A DNA stretch of 5,025 nt, from the NCBI GenBank assembly GCA_017990865.1, contig JAGNNB010000269.1:1-5025 (forward strand), written 5' to 3'. The stretch's first letter is position 1. The number at the start of each line of letters is the position of its first letter. The position numbers and the translations under genes were made by a program. A model generated the notes under the pieces. The model ran no database searches. It was given only the letters and a program-made list of their open reading frames with translations, and was not told the DNA's origin. Source of the DNA: Lysobacteraceae bacterium. Its GTDB lineage: Bacteria > Pseudomonadota > Gammaproteobacteria > Xanthomonadales > Xanthomonadaceae. Positions 4,668-5,025 of the stretch are shown in pieces.

Positions 4668-5024
4668 TCAAGCGCCGGGCGGGTTGGGCGGGAGGGCGGT
4701 CTGCGGCATGCTCGCCGCGGCGGTCGGCGCCCAATTGCGAATGAATTCAAGGCAATGCGGGGCTTCGATCGGCCGCGACAGCCAGTGGCCCTGGATTTCG
4801 TCGCAGCGGTAATGGCCGAGGAACCGCACCTGGCTCTCGCTTTCCACGCCCTCGGCCACCACGTTCAGGCCCAGCGAATGGGCCATGGTGATGACGGTTG
4901 TGGTGATCGAAGCGTCGTCGGGGTTCTGGCTCAGGTCGTTGATGAAGGCCTTGTCGATCTTCAGCGTGGTGATCGGCAGGCGTTTGAGATAGGCCAGCGA
5001 GGAATAGCCGGTACCGAAATCGTC
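4668..5024 (-). CDS. EAL-domain protein, C-terminal part (c-di-GMP phosphodiesterase), N-terminus cut by the right edge
   Basis: The last 118 residues of an EAL domain, which hydrolyses cyclic di-GMP to pGpG and so lowers the signal that promotes biofilm over motility. The frame is open at the right edge; the EAL tripeptide and any sensory, transmembrane or GGDEF domains lie outside. Visible catalytic landmarks: DDFGTGYSSLAYL (1-13 of the fragment), LKIDKAFI (21-28) with the catalytic lysine, NVVAEGVES (54-62) with a metal-linked glutamate, and CDEIQGHWLSRP (74-85) with the conserved Q. All retained residues fit an active enzyme rather than a degenerate receptor. The domain ends near residue 98, followed by a short Ala/Pro tail. 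It ends 31 bp before the coiled-coil gene on the same strand; no terminator is seen between them, so readthrough into the cell division genes is possible. Confidence 0.93.
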   Translation of the reverse strand, partial: DDFGTGYSSLAYLKRLPITTLKIDKAFINDLSQNPDDASITTTVITMAHSLGLNVVAEGVESESQVRFLGHYRCDEIQGHWLSRPIEAPHCLEFIRNWAPTAAASMPQTALPPNPPGA

Positions 5025-5025
5025 G

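Overview
The window is GC-rich, and every recognisable gene lies on the minus strand, so genes are listed here in transcription order from the right edge to the left. Gene content and order (an EAL protein, a short coiled-coil protein, zapA, 6S RNA, 5-formyltetrahydrofolate cyclo-ligase, an EVE-domain protein, rpiA) suggest a gammaproteobacterium. The intergenic repeats (GTAG-headed REP hairpins and GGGAATC/GGGAATG heptamer arrays) point to the Xanthomonadaceae, perhaps Lysobacter or a relative. The taxon is an inference from pattern recognition, not a database match.

Right part (3582-5025): the C-terminal half of an EAL-domain c-di-GMP phosphodiesterase enters from the right edge. It is followed after 31 bp by a 75-residue coiled-coil protein (TIGR02449-like, next to ZapA), whose stop overlaps the GTG start of zapA by 4 bp. 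Next comes a long noncoding stretch, 3520-4121. It holds a convincing 6S RNA (about 3830-3644) with its own sigma70-type promoter directly upstream and a Rho-independent terminator (3605-3582) downstream. The 6S gene sits between zapA and the cyclo-ligase gene, its classic gammaproteobacterial location, and this position plus the RNA's structure is the strongest evidence for it.

Middle part (1684-3519): 5-formyltetrahydrofolate cyclo-ligase and an EVE-domain protein overlap by ATGA and form a coupled pair. The EVE reading frame ends inside a heptamer repeat array. An inverted copy of that array stands just upstream of rpiA (ribose-5-phosphate isomerase A), so the gap between the two genes can fold into a long hairpin.

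Left part (1-1683): a GrpB/UPF0157-family protein is preceded by an unusual array of 11-bp tandem repeats. A Y-family DNA polymerase runs off the left edge. Between these two genes lie three GTAG-type REP palindromes.

Most of the window is housekeeping: cell division, global transcription control in stationary phase, folate salvage, pentose phosphate pathway and translesion synthesis. I see no obvious new multi-gene system. The parts worth a second look are the noncoding ones: the 6S gene with its own terminator, the REP trio, the heptamer hairpin that supplies a stop codon, and the 11-bp array.
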